Origin: Prevotellaceae bacterium
Lineage (GTDB): Bacteria > Bacteroidota > Bacteroidia > Bacteroidales > Bacteroidaceae
Assembly: GCA_019420585.1 (NCBI GenBank)
Contig: JAHZGX010000026.1
Coordinates: forward strand, 5,263 to 69,262
Reading direction: 5' to 3'
DNA length: 64,000 nucleotides
Below, piece after piece: positions 43,022 through 53,600 of the stretch. Both the position numbers and the translations under genes were made by a program. Every line of letters starts with the position of its first letter. Positions within the stretch are counted from its first letter, which is position 1. A model generated the notes under the pieces. That model saw nothing but the letters and a program-made list of their open reading frames with translations. It was not told the origin of the DNA and did no database searches.

Positions 43022-44488
43022 ATGCTAAATTATAGCAGTCCTCATACTCGTTTGGCAGCCAGGCTTATGCCTAGGATATGCACTCTTGTATTTACGTGCT
43101 TTTCATTCTGCTACCTTTATCTGTATCAGTCTGACTATCTTGCCCAACTGCAGTATCACTTCTCGCGTGGTGAGACTACCTATCAACCTCTGGTAGGGGC
43201 AGTGCTCATCACGTTGCCCCTGCTTCTCTTGGGGCTGTTCCTTCACCATGTCGTACGTTGGCCTGTGAGGTTCTGTGCGCTTGCCTAGTTTCCTTCCGCT
43301 TTCTTGCTGATTATTGGTGTCCGGTAAACTTTGGGATGAGTTTTTTATCTAGAAGTTTACCGGACAGCCGATGTAGCAAACGTACAGGAACACTAAAATC
43401 ACATAAAAATGGCTTATATAGTCATTATATCGTGTTTAAATTGGGTTTCACGTGCAGACATGTTCTATTCCATTGTTAAATTGAGGACGTTTTTTACCGG
43501 ACAGCCGTTATTATCAAGCAAAAGGGGGCTTGTCCACTATCAATATCAATAAGAATAAGGCATTAAAAACGTTTACCGGACACCAATACTTGCTGATAGT
43601 TGTCACAGCCATGCGCATGCCGGAATTACCGGGCTTGGCCACATGCATTCCTTGGCCTGGCATGCTGTGTTCTCTTCTGCTCTTTACCTTTGCTGTGTGC
43701 TTTTGCTGTCTGTATCCTGATTCCACGGACGAGCGTTCATCCCTTTCTTCTTATCTTTCCTGTAATCTTTTTCTGCTTTGTTGTTCATGACCGGAGCCAT
43801 GGAGTATTCATCCGCTTCCGGACATCGTGAATTGTGCATGGGGCATCTTCTGCACCAGTATCTGTATGCCGAGGCTGTGTAGTGTTGTAACGATACGGCA
43901 GAGTAGCCTCACCGGCTTTTTGCCTTGCGTGCTGCTGCGCTGGCATCTTCCGGAATTTTGGGAGAGGCTCTTTTTGCTATCCTGTCCCTTGGGGAATGCA
44001 TGCTATTATGTCAGACCAGTCTGATTCAGCATTTGTCTATAATGCTCTTCCGCAGATGTACCGTGGCATGAGATTGGTTCCTAGGTGTGCTGTGCGATTT
44101 GATGAATGTATCTTCCTGGAGCATGCCTTGCAGTCCGACAGCCTGCTGCGTCCTTTAGTCTTGGATTATCTGCTATGTTTTCATCTCTTGAGGGGCGAAT
44201 AAGTCTTTTCTGTCGGACTCTTGTCCAGCATGCCGACTTTCTTGATGCTTCGCTCTCTAGACATTATCGAGAGGCTCTTGCCCTGTGCCAGAGTAGGGGA
44301 GTCCTGCCTGTCAACTGCCTGCAGTGTCTGCACGCTCTCTTCATTATGTGGATTCTGAGATGAAGAAGGATCTCAACCGCTTCTTCCGACTCCGTTCCAT
44401 GGCTTCTTCGGACAACAAACCTGCCGCTGACAGTCTGGCAGAATATTTTGGCACATATTGGGCTTATTTCACCTCGCGCTTTCGGTAA
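43022..44488 (+). pseudogene. decayed DUF6057-type membrane protein gene, split by a MITE
   Basis: The N-terminal 88 codons are intact: a membrane segment with YLYLYQSDYLAQLQYHFSRG and a second hydrophobic segment ending RWPVRFCALA, then a TAG. If the 277-bp MITE and one 9-bp repeat are removed, the frame continues after that TAG as FPSAFLLIVVTAM… with more membrane segments, to a TGA at ~43788. Later pieces in shifting frames match the family's C-terminal half: LRAAALASSGILGEALF, VLDYLLCFHLL, SRHYREALALCQ, and the end EYFGTYWAYF before TAA at 44486. So at least two stops and several frameshifts plus the insertion have destroyed it. The family name (DUF6057) is from memory of similar Bacteroides proteins. 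Confidence 0.75.
43312..43588. mobile_element. 277-bp MITE with 18-bp perfect TIRs and 9-bp TSD
   Basis: TIRs TATTGGTGTCCGGTAAAC (43312-43329) and its exact reverse complement (43571-43588). The target duplication CTTGCTGAT flanks it at 43303-43311 and 43589-43597. Inside, GTTTACCGGACAGCCG (43355-43370) and a near copy ending about 43507 form hairpins with the ends. No transposase is encoded. A 9-bp duplication and these ends suggest mobilisation by a DDE (IS4-like) transposase elsewhere in the genome. Confidence 0.9.
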
Positions 44489-44568
44489 AGTACCTCACTT
44501 TGTTGCACTGTATTCGCCTATGTGGTGAAAAATTCATACAAACGTTTGCCTGTTTGTTGTAAACGGCC

Positions 44569-44576
44569 TACCTTTG
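44569..44576 (+). promoter_or_regulatory. -7 box TACCTTTG for the winged-helix gene
   Basis: TTTG (44545-44548), 20 nt, TACCTTTG; the ATG at 44623 follows 46 nt later. Confidence 0.7.
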
Positions 44577-44622
44577 CACTTGCCATTTAGATGGTTGCAT
44601 ATTCACTATAGAAAGAATCGAA

Positions 44623-44823
44623 ATGAAAGAGAAAGTTGGAACGCTGGCCGGTGCTGTATGGACAGCCTTGAACGAGAATGGAACCATGAATTCCAAGGAT
44701 TTGAAGAAAGTTGCCAAGATAAAGACAGACAAGGAACTTTGTCTGGTATTGGGGTGGCTGCTTCGTGAGGACAAGGTTACAGTGACCGAGGAAGACAAGG
44801 TGATGAGCGTGACGCTGAATTAA
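44623..44823 (+). CDS. small winged helix-turn-helix protein (DUF2582 type)
   Basis: A 66-residue basic protein: VGTLAGAVWTALNENGTMNSKDLKKVAKI (helices 1-2), KELCLVLGWLLREDKV (recognition-helix region and start of wing), VTEEDKVMSVTL (wing strands). This fits the small stand-alone winged-helix family common in Bacteroidota and archaea. It is likely DNA-binding, though no target is known. It has its own promoter and a strong terminator, so it is a single-gene transcript. Confidence 0.85.
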   Translation: MKEKVGTLAGAVWTALNENGTMNSKDLKKVAKIKTDKELCLVLGWLLREDKVTVTEEDKVMSVTLN

Positions 44824-44960
44824 GCGAGTGCTTTTTCGTGGCAATTCATACTATGGGTTGGCGCGTGTTTTTTACATAGGAGACAGGATGCATACTCTCG
44901 TGTGGAGCATGTCATTTTGTCTCTTTCTGCATATGGGGATTTGGGGGTATCTAACAAATG

Positions 44961-45010
44961 CGAAAAACGCAGAGCACTTCATCAACTGATGAAGTGCTCT
45001 GCGTTTTTCG
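44961..45010. terminator. convergent terminator, 24-bp perfect stem
   Basis: 44961-44984 and 44987-45010 are exact reverse complements with a 2-nt AC centre; the arms begin CGAAAAACGCAGAGC and end with TTTTTCG. It serves the + winged-helix gene and the - WYL gene, whose stop lies 4 nt further on. Confidence 0.9.
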
Positions 45011-45014
45011 GTGT

Positions 45015-45923
45015 TTATAGTAACGTGAGCCACTGCTGTACATATTCGGTCACATATCTGCGCAATTCGGGTGTCTCAATGCTGATTTGGTCGGCCAGTC
45101 CCACGATGAAACGTGTAATACTTTTATAGTTGCTCACCTTGGTGTCCAGCACCCATTCCTCCCGGTTGTCACATTGTAGTATATCCTGTTCACACAGGGG
45201 AAATTCCTCCATGAGCAGGTTGTAGGCACGTCGCTTCATCTTTATACGTGCCGGCAGGGTGCTTCCGTCCATGCTTACCGTGCGGAAGGCATCCATGTGT
45301 CCTTGCCTGTGCAGGCGTCCGCAGAGCCACACCTGTTCCTGCATCTCCACACTCTGTATGCGGCTTATGCGGAACACCTTGCACTGGGCACTCTCCATCT
45401 CGAAAGCCCATACATACTTCTTGTCCCTGGTGATTGCGAACGGTTCAACCAGCCTGTCTCTTTGTGTGTCACTGCTAGGTGATGAGTAGCCCTTAAGCAC
45501 GGCTCTCCGTCGTTTCTCAATGGCCTCCATCAGGTGCTTGGTGTTGCGGTTTTTTTCCATGCGCATTAGTTTTTCCGAGACCAGGCTTGTGCCGTATATG
45601 GTGGCTAGTTTCGACCTGAGTTCCTCTCTCAGGTGCGTGTCGGTCTCTATACTTTCAATGGCATTGTACAGCGTCATCGCCTCTTCTTGGTTGAAGAAGA
45701 GCAGGTCAGAGAGTTGTCTGTGTATGGCCGTTCCTGTGGCCAGTCTCACGTGGTGGTCGGTCAGCACCACGTAACCTGCCTCGTTGAATGTGTTGACGTA
45801 GCGATATACGGTGCGTCTGTTCACGTCCAGCAGTTCTGCCAGTTGTGCCACCGAGTATTTCCGTGTGCGCTGCAGCATGAATGCCAGCATGCGCAGGGCA
45901 CGCTCTTGCTTGGGTTGTTCCAT
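45015..45923 (-). CDS. WYL-domain transcriptional regulator
   Basis: A 302-residue regulator (323 if the upstream in-frame start at 45986 is used; the ATG at 45923, MEQPKQERALRML, fits the family better). The N-terminal HTH is YSVAQLAELLDVNRRTVYRYVNTF. The middle and C-terminal parts have the WYL region (AITRDKKYVWAFEMESAQCKVFRISRIQSVE) and a WYL-type C-terminal extension (EEWVLDTKVSNYKSITRFIVGLADQISIETP). WYL domains sense small ligands or nucleic acids; its target is unknown. It is divergent from the flippase gene, which it could control. Confidence 0.88.
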   Translation of the reverse strand: MEQPKQERALRMLAFMLQRTRKYSVAQLAELLDVNRRTVYRYVNTFNEAGYVVLTDHHVRLATGTAIHRQLSDLLFFNQEEAMTLYNAIESIETDTHLREELRSKLATIYGTSLVSEKLMRMEKNRNTKHLMEAIEKRRRAVLKGYSSPSSDTQRDRLVEPFAITRDKKYVWAFEMESAQCKVFRISRIQSVEMQEQVWLCGRLHRQGHMDAFRTVSMDGSTLPARIKMKRRAYNLLMEEFPLCEQDILQCDNREEWVLDTKVSNYKSITRFIVGLADQISIETPELRRYVTEYVQQWLTLL

Positions 45924-46050
45924 GAGGTATGAGTGTGAATCTTTTCCTGTCGTAAAATTACGGCTTTTCCTTAGTGTATGCAACACGCAGCCCCATAACT
46001 TTTATCGCTCAGAAGGTGTCTGATGACTTGTGTGTGTGGATTCTTTGCCT

Positions 46051-46058
46051 TAAATTTG
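46051..46058 (+). promoter_or_regulatory. -7 box TAAATTTG for the flippase gene
   Basis: TAAATTTG lies 29 nt before the TTG at 46088. A tiny ORF (MNYKHTE) opens 1 nt after the box. Confidence 0.5.
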
Positions 46059-46087
46059 CATGAACTATAAGCATACAGAATAATCTA

Positions 46088-47650
46088 TTGGCAACAACAG
46101 ACACATTAGGCTTGGGCTGCTCCTGTGGGCAATCCCACGCGCAGGACGGTGCTGTGCCGGCATCAGGCAAGGGCAGTATATATGATCATGTGCTGAAGTA
46201 CACGGGAGTGTTCGGCGGCGTGCAGGTGCTCAAGATGCTCGCATCGGTGGCGCGCAACAAACTTACGGCGATGTTCCTGGGCGGCAGGGGCGTGGGACTG
46301 ATATCCGTGTACAACTCCATCACGGAAGTAGTGGTGACCAGCAGTAATTTAGGTGTGCCGCTCAATGCCACGCGCCGTTCCAGCGAACTTCTTGAGGAGG
46401 GCGACCATGAACGGCTGCGCTATTTTATTATGGTTGTGCGCACGTGGGTCTTGCTCACGGCCATACTCTCTGTGGTCATCTGTTCCATGCTGTCGCCTTT
46501 GGTCAGTTATATCCTGTTTGATTGCGAGTATTCCCATTGGCCGCAGGTGGTGACCATGATTCCTGTGGTGGTATGTTTCCTACTGGCTGAAGGTGAGTGT
46601 GCCGTGCTCAAGGGACTGCGGCGTGTACGTCAGGTGGCGGTAGTGGAGTTGACCATTGCCGTGACCACATTGCTCCTTACTGTGCCCTTTTATTACTTGA
46701 TGGGTATTCATGGTGTGGTGGTGGGGCTTATCTGCAGCGGCCTGGCTTCTTTGCTTGCCCACTTTTGGTTCTCGTTGCGCATAGCCCCTTACCGCGTGCG
46801 GCTGTTTGATCTGCAGGTACTGCGCGAGGGATGGCCCATGGTGGTCAAGGGTATCCCTTATGTGCTGGCTGGCGTGTCTACGGCGGCTTTAGGCATGGCC
46901 ATCCTGGCCATCATACAGATGGCCGGCACTTTGGATGATGTGGGTTATTACCGTACGGGCTATGCTTTGATGGTGGGTTATGCCGGTACGGCCTACATGG
47001 CTCTTGAGGCAGATTATTATCCTCGATTGTCCTCGGTTAACGGAGACCCTGTGCGTTTCAACCGTACCATCAACCAGCAAATAGAAGTGTGTGTGCTTAT
47101 CGTTACACCCTTTCTGATTCCTTTTATCGTGATGCTCCCCTGGATTATACCTCTTTTGTATGACAGCGAGTTCCTTGTGGCCACCCAGATGACTGTCATG
47201 GCGGCTTTCTATACCTTCCTGCGTGGCATCATGCTCCCCGTTTCCTATTCTTCATTGGCCAAGGGAGACTCTGTGGTTTTCTTGGTCATGGAGGTCGTGA
47301 GCAACCTTGTGGCAGGTCTTCTCTTTTGGTGGCTTTATGGTCAGTGGGGGCTTACGGGTGCTGGTGTGGCACTTTCAGTGAGCGCGCTTTTCGATGTGTT
47401 ATGTGTCTTGTTGGTATATGGCCATCGTTACGGATGCCGGGTGCATGCCTCCACCTGGAGGCTCTGTGCTGTTCAGGCCGTGTGTCTGTCTGTGGCCGTG
47501 TCCTGCTGTATGCAGCCCCACGCATGGCTGCGGTATGGCATGGGAGCATGCCTGTTTGTCCTTTCCTTGGCTTACAGCATACGCCTCCTCTCTCGCAGGT
47601 CGGCCTTCTTCCAGCGCATAGCAGCACGTCTGCATAGGGATTCCCGCTAA
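46088..47650 (+). CDS. polysaccharide flippase (Wzx / MATE-like)
   Basis: A 520-residue integral membrane protein of the MOP superfamily. The TTG start at 46088 is taken because no in-frame ATG precedes the first membrane segment (…YTGVFGGVQVLKMLASVARNK); this N-terminus is uncertain. Family features: ARNKLTAMFLGGRGVGLISVYNS in helix 1, LGVPLNATRRSSEL, about 12-14 hydrophobic helices. Wzx-type proteins flip undecaprenyl-linked O-antigen or capsule units. It stands alone, with no adjacent polysaccharide gene cluster, so its substrate may be a conserved surface glycan. Confidence 0.85.
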   Translation: MATTDTLGLGCSCGQSHAQDGAVPASGKGSIYDHVLKYTGVFGGVQVLKMLASVARNKLTAMFLGGRGVGLISVYNSITEVVVTSSNLGVPLNATRRSSELLEEGDHERLRYFIMVVRTWVLLTAILSVVICSMLSPLVSYILFDCEYSHWPQVVTMIPVVVCFLLAEGECAVLKGLRRVRQVAVVELTIAVTTLLLTVPFYYLMGIHGVVVGLICSGLASLLAHFWFSLRIAPYRVRLFDLQVLREGWPMVVKGIPYVLAGVSTAALGMAILAIIQMAGTLDDVGYYRTGYALMVGYAGTAYMALEADYYPRLSSVNGDPVRFNRTINQQIEVCVLIVTPFLIPFIVMLPWIIPLLYDSEFLVATQMTVMAAFYTFLRGIMLPVSYSSLAKGDSVVFLVMEVVSNLVAGLLFWWLYGQWGLTGAGVALSVSALFDVLCVLLVYGHRYGCRVHASTWRLCAVQAVCLSVAVSCCMQPHAWLRYGMGACLFVLSLAYSIRLLSRRSAFFQRIAARLHRDSR

Positions 47651-47776
47651 TCTGTGCGGCAATACCGTACCACCGGCAGTTTCCTTCCTGTTGGCTACTG
47701 GTGTGCCGGTAATTTAGGATTGCCGGTTCTGACAGTTCCGTATTGCTGCTTCTGAATAGTTAGGGGATGTTTCGCC

Positions 47777-50653
47777 TTATTTCCGCCCTAGGCAAATCAG
47801 CCGGAAGTCACAACGCTCACAGGTGCGCCGGTTGGCACATTGGGTGAAGGGCATATGAGGCGAGAATATTTCCGTCACCCGTTCTTTCAGCCCTGTCACG
47901 AACTCTTCGGCAAACTGACTGCCAAAGTCCTCCACCACGGTCTTGCCAATGTGCAGTGTGGGGTCATAGTTTTTGGCACTGGCTTTTCCTGGATAGAAAA
48001 GAACCGGCTTTACCTTGGTGCCGGGAGGGCATTCCTGCATCTGGGCATAGGCATAGAGGAACGTCTGTAGGTAATAGCCTTCGTGTGTGGCGCTCAGTCC
48101 TGTCACCTGCTCCATGTTGTCCACCTTGGGTACGTGGTTACCGGTCTTGTAATCCACCACTCTCACATATCCTCCTGTCTCATCCAGGCGGTCAATGCGT
48201 CCGCCTGTGAGTATGCACATGGGAGGCATGCCTTCAGGCTGGATGTCCATGGTGAATTTGCGCTCTACCTCCGTGCCAATGATTCTCATGGGTGCGTGTG
48301 CCGCATCGTATCTCAGCATGTTCTGCAGGTATTGCAATATGACACTTCGGTAGATAATCAACTCACCTGTATATTCATTCTGAGGACGTTCTCTGTGCTC
48401 AGCCATTTGCCTGATGCGTTCTCCCAGATTCCATTTGTCATCGGTGGGATGAAATATGTGCACGTCGAACACGATGTCGAGCAGTGGTTCCACACGGCTT
48501 TCCAATTGCCTGAGTAGTTCATTCAGCACATGTGCGGGCAATATCCGGTTTCCTGTGTGCTGCACTGTGCGCTCATAGAGTATCTGTGCCGTATCATGGA
48601 AAATGTTGCCTATGTCGGATGGCTGCAATCCTTCATCGGGATCCCTTTCCGGTTGCAAGTCGGCCACATGTTGGAAGTAGAACTTCATGGGGCAGTCCAT
48701 ATAGGTGTTTATGGCCGATGGGCTGAGCATGACGTGTCTGCCTTCGGCGAGCATTTGGTCATATTTCCTACGCATCTCCTCCATGATGTGCTCGTCCTTG
48801 TGCACGCACAGGCTGGCTATGTTATCCACCTGCGGAGTGCTGCGCAGCCATTGTTGGCGTATGGGGATGTCTGTTTCGGCCAGCATTTGGCGTAGGAAGC
48901 GTGACATCTCGTGGTGCGTATTGCCCGTGCTGTTTTCGTTGTATACGCAGGTCAGATGTTCTGTGCGTTGTATGAGCCGGTAGAAATAATAGGCATATAC
49001 AGCGTTTCGGTGGCGTGGAGTGGTCAGTCCGAATGCCTCGCGTATGTCGCCTGGTATCATGGTGTCCGACTGTGTGGTTCGCGGCAGCATTCCCTCTTCC
49101 ACCGAGAGCATGAGCAGGTGGGAGAAGTCGAGGCAGCGCGTTTCCAGTACACCCATGACCTGCAGACCCAGGGCCGGCTCGCCATGGAAAGGTATGCTGG
49201 TGGACATCAGCACGCTGCGCAGAAGGCGGCGCATGGTTTCGGGAAGCACGTCGAGCGCATCCTGCGGACTCTGTGCAAGACGGATAAACTGAAGCAGTAT
49301 GAGGTGAGTCTGGAAAATGGCTTCCATATAGAGCATGTCATAGGCACTGGGGTGCGCAAGGGTGGAGAAATGCCGGCCAATGTGCTGTAGTTGCGTGTCA
49401 AGCCACTTGAGCAGGGAGGCAGAGTCGGCTCCGTGCCATTCGTGTGCCCACTTGTTTTCAGTGCCCAGCAAGTGAGCGTAAGGATGTCGTCTGGCAGCCA
49501 AGAGGAAGGGATAGCGGAATGTACCCTTGGCGGGGTCATATCCATCGATCTGCAGATTGGCTAGAGCCATGAGCAGACCGTATACCGGGGTGTCGGCTAG
49601 CGGAAATCCCATGGTCACGTTCACCTCATCCACTGCTTCTGGAAGAGCATGGAGGACGGAGTGGAGCAGAGATTCATTGCAGAGCACCACGGCATTGCGG
49701 TTGGGTGTAATGCCCTGCGGCAGGTTGAGCCACTGGTGTGTGAAACGCGCGGCGGCATTGTTGGTGTTGCAGGCGATGAACGTCACGTCATGTAGGTGCT
49801 GCATGTTGTGGAACTCATTGGAACTCAGTGCGTTGGGAAAGTCTCTGAGGTTCTGGCGCATGAAGATGCCGGCTTCATTGGCTTCGTCATCCACATAAAA
49901 GGAGTCGTAATCCCAATAGAAAAGGGCTTTGCCGTTGCGTTGCATTGCTTCCATGATGGCGTGTTCCACATCGTTGAGTACGTTGAATCCGGCAAAGACC
50001 ACAGCCTTGCGTTCCCTCATGTACTTGTCAATGAGTTCCTGCCGATGGCGTATTTCGTTCACGACATGACGGAAGAGTGCACCTTCATAGAGCGTACCTT
50101 TGGCTTGGAGTGTTCGGTTGAGTGCAGTATACAGTTCGTACATGTGACTCCACACATGCAGGAAACGCTCCTTGATTGCCGTATTGCTCTCCACGGAGAA
50201 ATTACTGAAGAAGTGCTGCAGAGCCTCCTCCTGTTCGGGGGTGAGAAAGTCCATGCTCTCCAGACTGTGCTGGTCATACACGTTGGCAAGTACCAACCGT
50301 GCATCGGCCATGTGCTTGTCAATGTCGTTGAAGTCGGACAGAATGACCTCACCCCATCCCCATAGTTGGTCCAGAGTCTGCGTCTGTTCCTCGGGGATAA
50401 TCTTCTGCATCAGTTTCAGTAGCGTGCAGGTGGCCTCTATCGGATCGGCAGTTACCAGTGGGGTGAATGCCTCGAAGAGGCCGTCCATGCATGTGTACTC
50501 GGGAGCCCAGAGTGGTGTTTGCCCCGTGCGTGCCAGTTCCTGGGTGAAGAACAGACCGGCGCGCTTGCCCGGGAAAACAATGGTCACGTCTTGCAGGTTA
50601 TTGTCGAACCGCCTTGTGAGATCGCGTGCCACGGCACTCAGAAATGTGTTCAT
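47777..50653 (-). CDS. PD-(D/E)XK nuclease, AddB-like subunit
   Basis: A 958-residue protein of the AddB/RecB-nuclease type, partner of the helicase gene upstream in double-strand break processing. N-terminus NTFLSAVARDLTRRFDNNLQ and IVFPGKRAGLFF match the inactive helicase-like lobe of AddB. The C-terminal nuclease has TGGRIDRLDETGGYVRVVDYKTG (catalytic Asp and DYK). The last residues carry four Cys at 939, 945, 948 and 954 (C-x5-C-x2-C-x5-C), like the Fe-S clasp of AddB. It overlaps the upstream gene by 4 nt. Confidence 0.88.
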   Translation of the reverse strand: MNTFLSAVARDLTRRFDNNLQDVTIVFPGKRAGLFFTQELARTGQTPLWAPEYTCMDGLFEAFTPLVTADPIEATCTLLKLMQKIIPEEQTQTLDQLWGWGEVILSDFNDIDKHMADARLVLANVYDQHSLESMDFLTPEQEEALQHFFSNFSVESNTAIKERFLHVWSHMYELYTALNRTLQAKGTLYEGALFRHVVNEIRHRQELIDKYMRERKAVVFAGFNVLNDVEHAIMEAMQRNGKALFYWDYDSFYVDDEANEAGIFMRQNLRDFPNALSSNEFHNMQHLHDVTFIACNTNNAAARFTHQWLNLPQGITPNRNAVVLCNESLLHSVLHALPEAVDEVNVTMGFPLADTPVYGLLMALANLQIDGYDPAKGTFRYPFLLAARRHPYAHLLGTENKWAHEWHGADSASLLKWLDTQLQHIGRHFSTLAHPSAYDMLYMEAIFQTHLILLQFIRLAQSPQDALDVLPETMRRLLRSVLMSTSIPFHGEPALGLQVMGVLETRCLDFSHLLMLSVEEGMLPRTTQSDTMIPGDIREAFGLTTPRHRNAVYAYYFYRLIQRTEHLTCVYNENSTGNTHHEMSRFLRQMLAETDIPIRQQWLRSTPQVDNIASLCVHKDEHIMEEMRRKYDQMLAEGRHVMLSPSAINTYMDCPMKFYFQHVADLQPERDPDEGLQPSDIGNIFHDTAQILYERTVQHTGNRILPAHVLNELLRQLESRVEPLLDIVFDVHIFHPTDDKWNLGERIRQMAEHRERPQNEYTGELIIYRSVILQYLQNMLRYDAAHAPMRIIGTEVERKFTMDIQPEGMPPMCILTGGRIDRLDETGGYVRVVDYKTGNHVPKVDNMEQVTGLSATHEGYYLQTFLYAYAQMQECPPGTKVKPVLFYPGKASAKNYDPTLHIGKTVVEDFGSQFAEEFVTGLKERVTEIFSPHMPFTQCANRRTCERCDFRLICLGRK

Positions 50654-53600
50654 GTGCGTTCTGTGTCTTGTTGTGTTGCGTTAGAGTAAACTCTTTCGGT
50701 GTGTCCGCTGTATACATACCAGAGCCACCCTTGCACTTCCGTGTTCGGGTACATGGCACTGATGTGCCGCATGTATTCCTGCACTTGTGTTGTGTATTCT
50801 TGTTTTTTCTTGCCGAACTTGTAGTCTATCACGCTGATGAGTCCTGGCTCGATGACCACACGGTCGGGTCTTTTCACTTCTGCCATGGCTGTTTGCGGGT
50901 CTTTGCATATAATGTTGCATTCGCGCACAAACCTCTTTCCCGGGGCAAACCATTGAGACACTATGGGGTTGGCGAGTCCGTGCTCAATGGCTCGCCGTGC
51001 CTTTTTCCATGCCTGTGACTGCTCGGCTAGTCCCTCTGCTTCTATCTTGTCCATTACGGCGGACGCCTCACTGGAACATCCTATTTGGCTCAGAGCATAG
51101 TGCATTAGTTTGCCAGTTTCTATGTAGGAGTCGGCTTGTGTATATTCCGATGCTTCGTCCCCCAGGCTGCGTATGAACCGGTATGACTGGCTGCTCGGCA
51201 TGAAGTGCATTGAAGGTGGGCGTGTGCTCATAGTGATGTCCTGTGCATTGTGACTGCCGTGCGGCATATGCATCCTTTGTTCATCCTGTTTCTTCGGTTC
51301 CGGGGGCTCCTTGGCTTGCCTGTTTCCAAAGAGGCTTCCGCATAAGATACCTTGCTGGTAGCGCAGTGTGTCCTCTTCCTCATGCATTTCCAGCGTGTTG
51401 TATATTAGGTCGCCCACGCATGTGAGTTTTCGCGAAGTTGATGTCACCCCCCATGTCATGAGGTTGCAGCGTGCGCGCGTGAAGGCCACATATATCATAT
51501 TGAGTGTGTCCACACGTCTTTGGAGCATCTCTTCCTGATAGTCGGAACCGAAAGCGCTATGTTCCATCAGTCGGGACAGGCGTATGGGAAGCGGGCCTAA
51601 CTGGTTAAAAGGTTCCTCTCCGGTGCTGCACCAAAGCAGGTTTTCGTGCATGGAGTCGATGCCCATATTCCAGTCCATGTACGGCAGAAGCACGGTGTGG
51701 TATTCCAGTCCTTTGGATTTATGTATGGTGAGGATGCGTATGCCACCGGTTTCTCCACCTGGGATTGGGCGGGTGGCAATGGACTCTGTCCAGGCTTGCA
51801 GCAGTTGGTATATGTCCTGAGGATTGTCGCGCAAGTAAGTCTGCAGTTCATCCATGAAGGTCAGCACATAGGCATCTTGTCCCTCAATGCGTTCCAGTTG
51901 GAGCGTATGATACAGTCGTTCGGTGAGTTGATGGAGCGGCAGGCGTAACATCTGTTCGCGCATGGAGGTGAGTTCCCGGGGCAGGACATCCTGAGGATGC
52001 TGTTCCATTACTTGGCACAGGGGAATGTCAATGCCCTGCACATCCTGCTGGTAATGCAGCATCAGGTAACGCAGCACCACGGGGTCAAGTTTCTCCATGC
52101 CGTCGGCTATCAGTTGGAGTGCAGCGATGAGCATCTGCACGCTGACGGATGCTTGCAGGAGGAAAGCCTCGTCGCTGACTAGGGAAATGTCTGGAGCCAT
52201 GTCATGAAAGAGCGTAAGCAGACGTGCGGCAGTACTATTGCGACGCACCAGTATGGCTATTTCGTTTTCCTGAACCCCTTGCTGTTTAAGTTCACGGATG
52301 TTCACGACCATCTCTCCAACCATGCGTTCCTCATAGTCTTCTGGTTTGCTGTTTCTCTGCTTCTTGTACAGGCATACGCTTGCCATGCCCTGCATGCCAT
52401 TGGAGTAGGCACACTTCTGTGCCACATCCCTGTATATGTCTGATAGTTTGAAGCGTGCATCGCAGTCCTGAGCATCTAGGAGTGATGCTGCCTTAGGGAA
52501 GAAGTCATTGTTGAAATTGACCACTTCGGGCAGGCTGCGCCAGTTGGTGTCTAGTGTCAGTTCGTGTGGTAGCAGGTTGGCAAGTTCCCTTTTCGCTCCT
52601 TGCAGGATTTCCCAGTCTCCTCCACGCCATCGGTATATGCTCTGCTTGACGTCGCCCACCAGTAGGCTATCTCCCCCTGTGGCTATATTTTCAAGCAGCA
52701 GACTGCGAAAGTTGTTCCATTGCATGCGACTCGTATCCTGAAACTCGTCAATCATGATGTGGCGGAATTGCACGCCGGCGCGCTCCAGTACGAAAGGGGC
52801 GTCAGTGCGATCCACCATCTGGCTGAGCAATGCTGCAGTACGGCTCAGCAGGAATTGGCCGGCTTCGGCAGAGATGAGTGTGGCTTCTTCCTCGATGGTT
52901 CCCAGCAGGCGTAGGGGGGGGAGGTAATGAAGTGCCAGGCGTATGCTGTTCAGTATATGCAGGCTTTCGGAGTAATTTGTGCAGAAATGTTCCAGCCTGC
53001 GGGCTGTCTCCGTGGCCTCGTCCATGAGTTTGCCGTTTTTTCGGTCTGCGGCTCGGAGCAGTTTTTCTGGGTTTTGCATGGCATTGGTAATGCGTGATGT
53101 TGGCATTTCGTAGGTAATGCCGCGTCCGCTGTCAGTTCCCATTAGGCTGGCTCGCTGCAGGAATGGAGCCAGGGTGTCCTGTCCATGGCTTATGCGATCA
53201 AAGTTCAGACATTGTGAGTTGATGTGCAAAATCAGTTCCTGTGCTCCTTGCCGTGTGTGTGTCTCATGCTGGTTTCTCAGTGCCCAAAGTGTGCGCTTGA
53301 ATTGTGTGTTCTGCTCTTGTTCCTCTTCACTTGTTCGCCTGACCTGTTCCTGTCGGCTTTGGTAAGTTTCCTCGTAAATGCACGTTCCCAGCGAATTCAT
53401 GCCTCCGCGTATGTCCCAGTGGTCATTACTCTCAATTTGTTCACGCACGTAGTCCAGCACCCACTGGCGTACAGGAGGGCGTTCGGCCAGGTGTTCCATT
53501 ACCCGGTCAACCGCGCGTGATACCACTTGCTTGTTGTTCAATTCGATACGCATGCCTGAAGCGAGTCCCAACTCACGAGCCAAGGTGTGCAGGATGCTTT

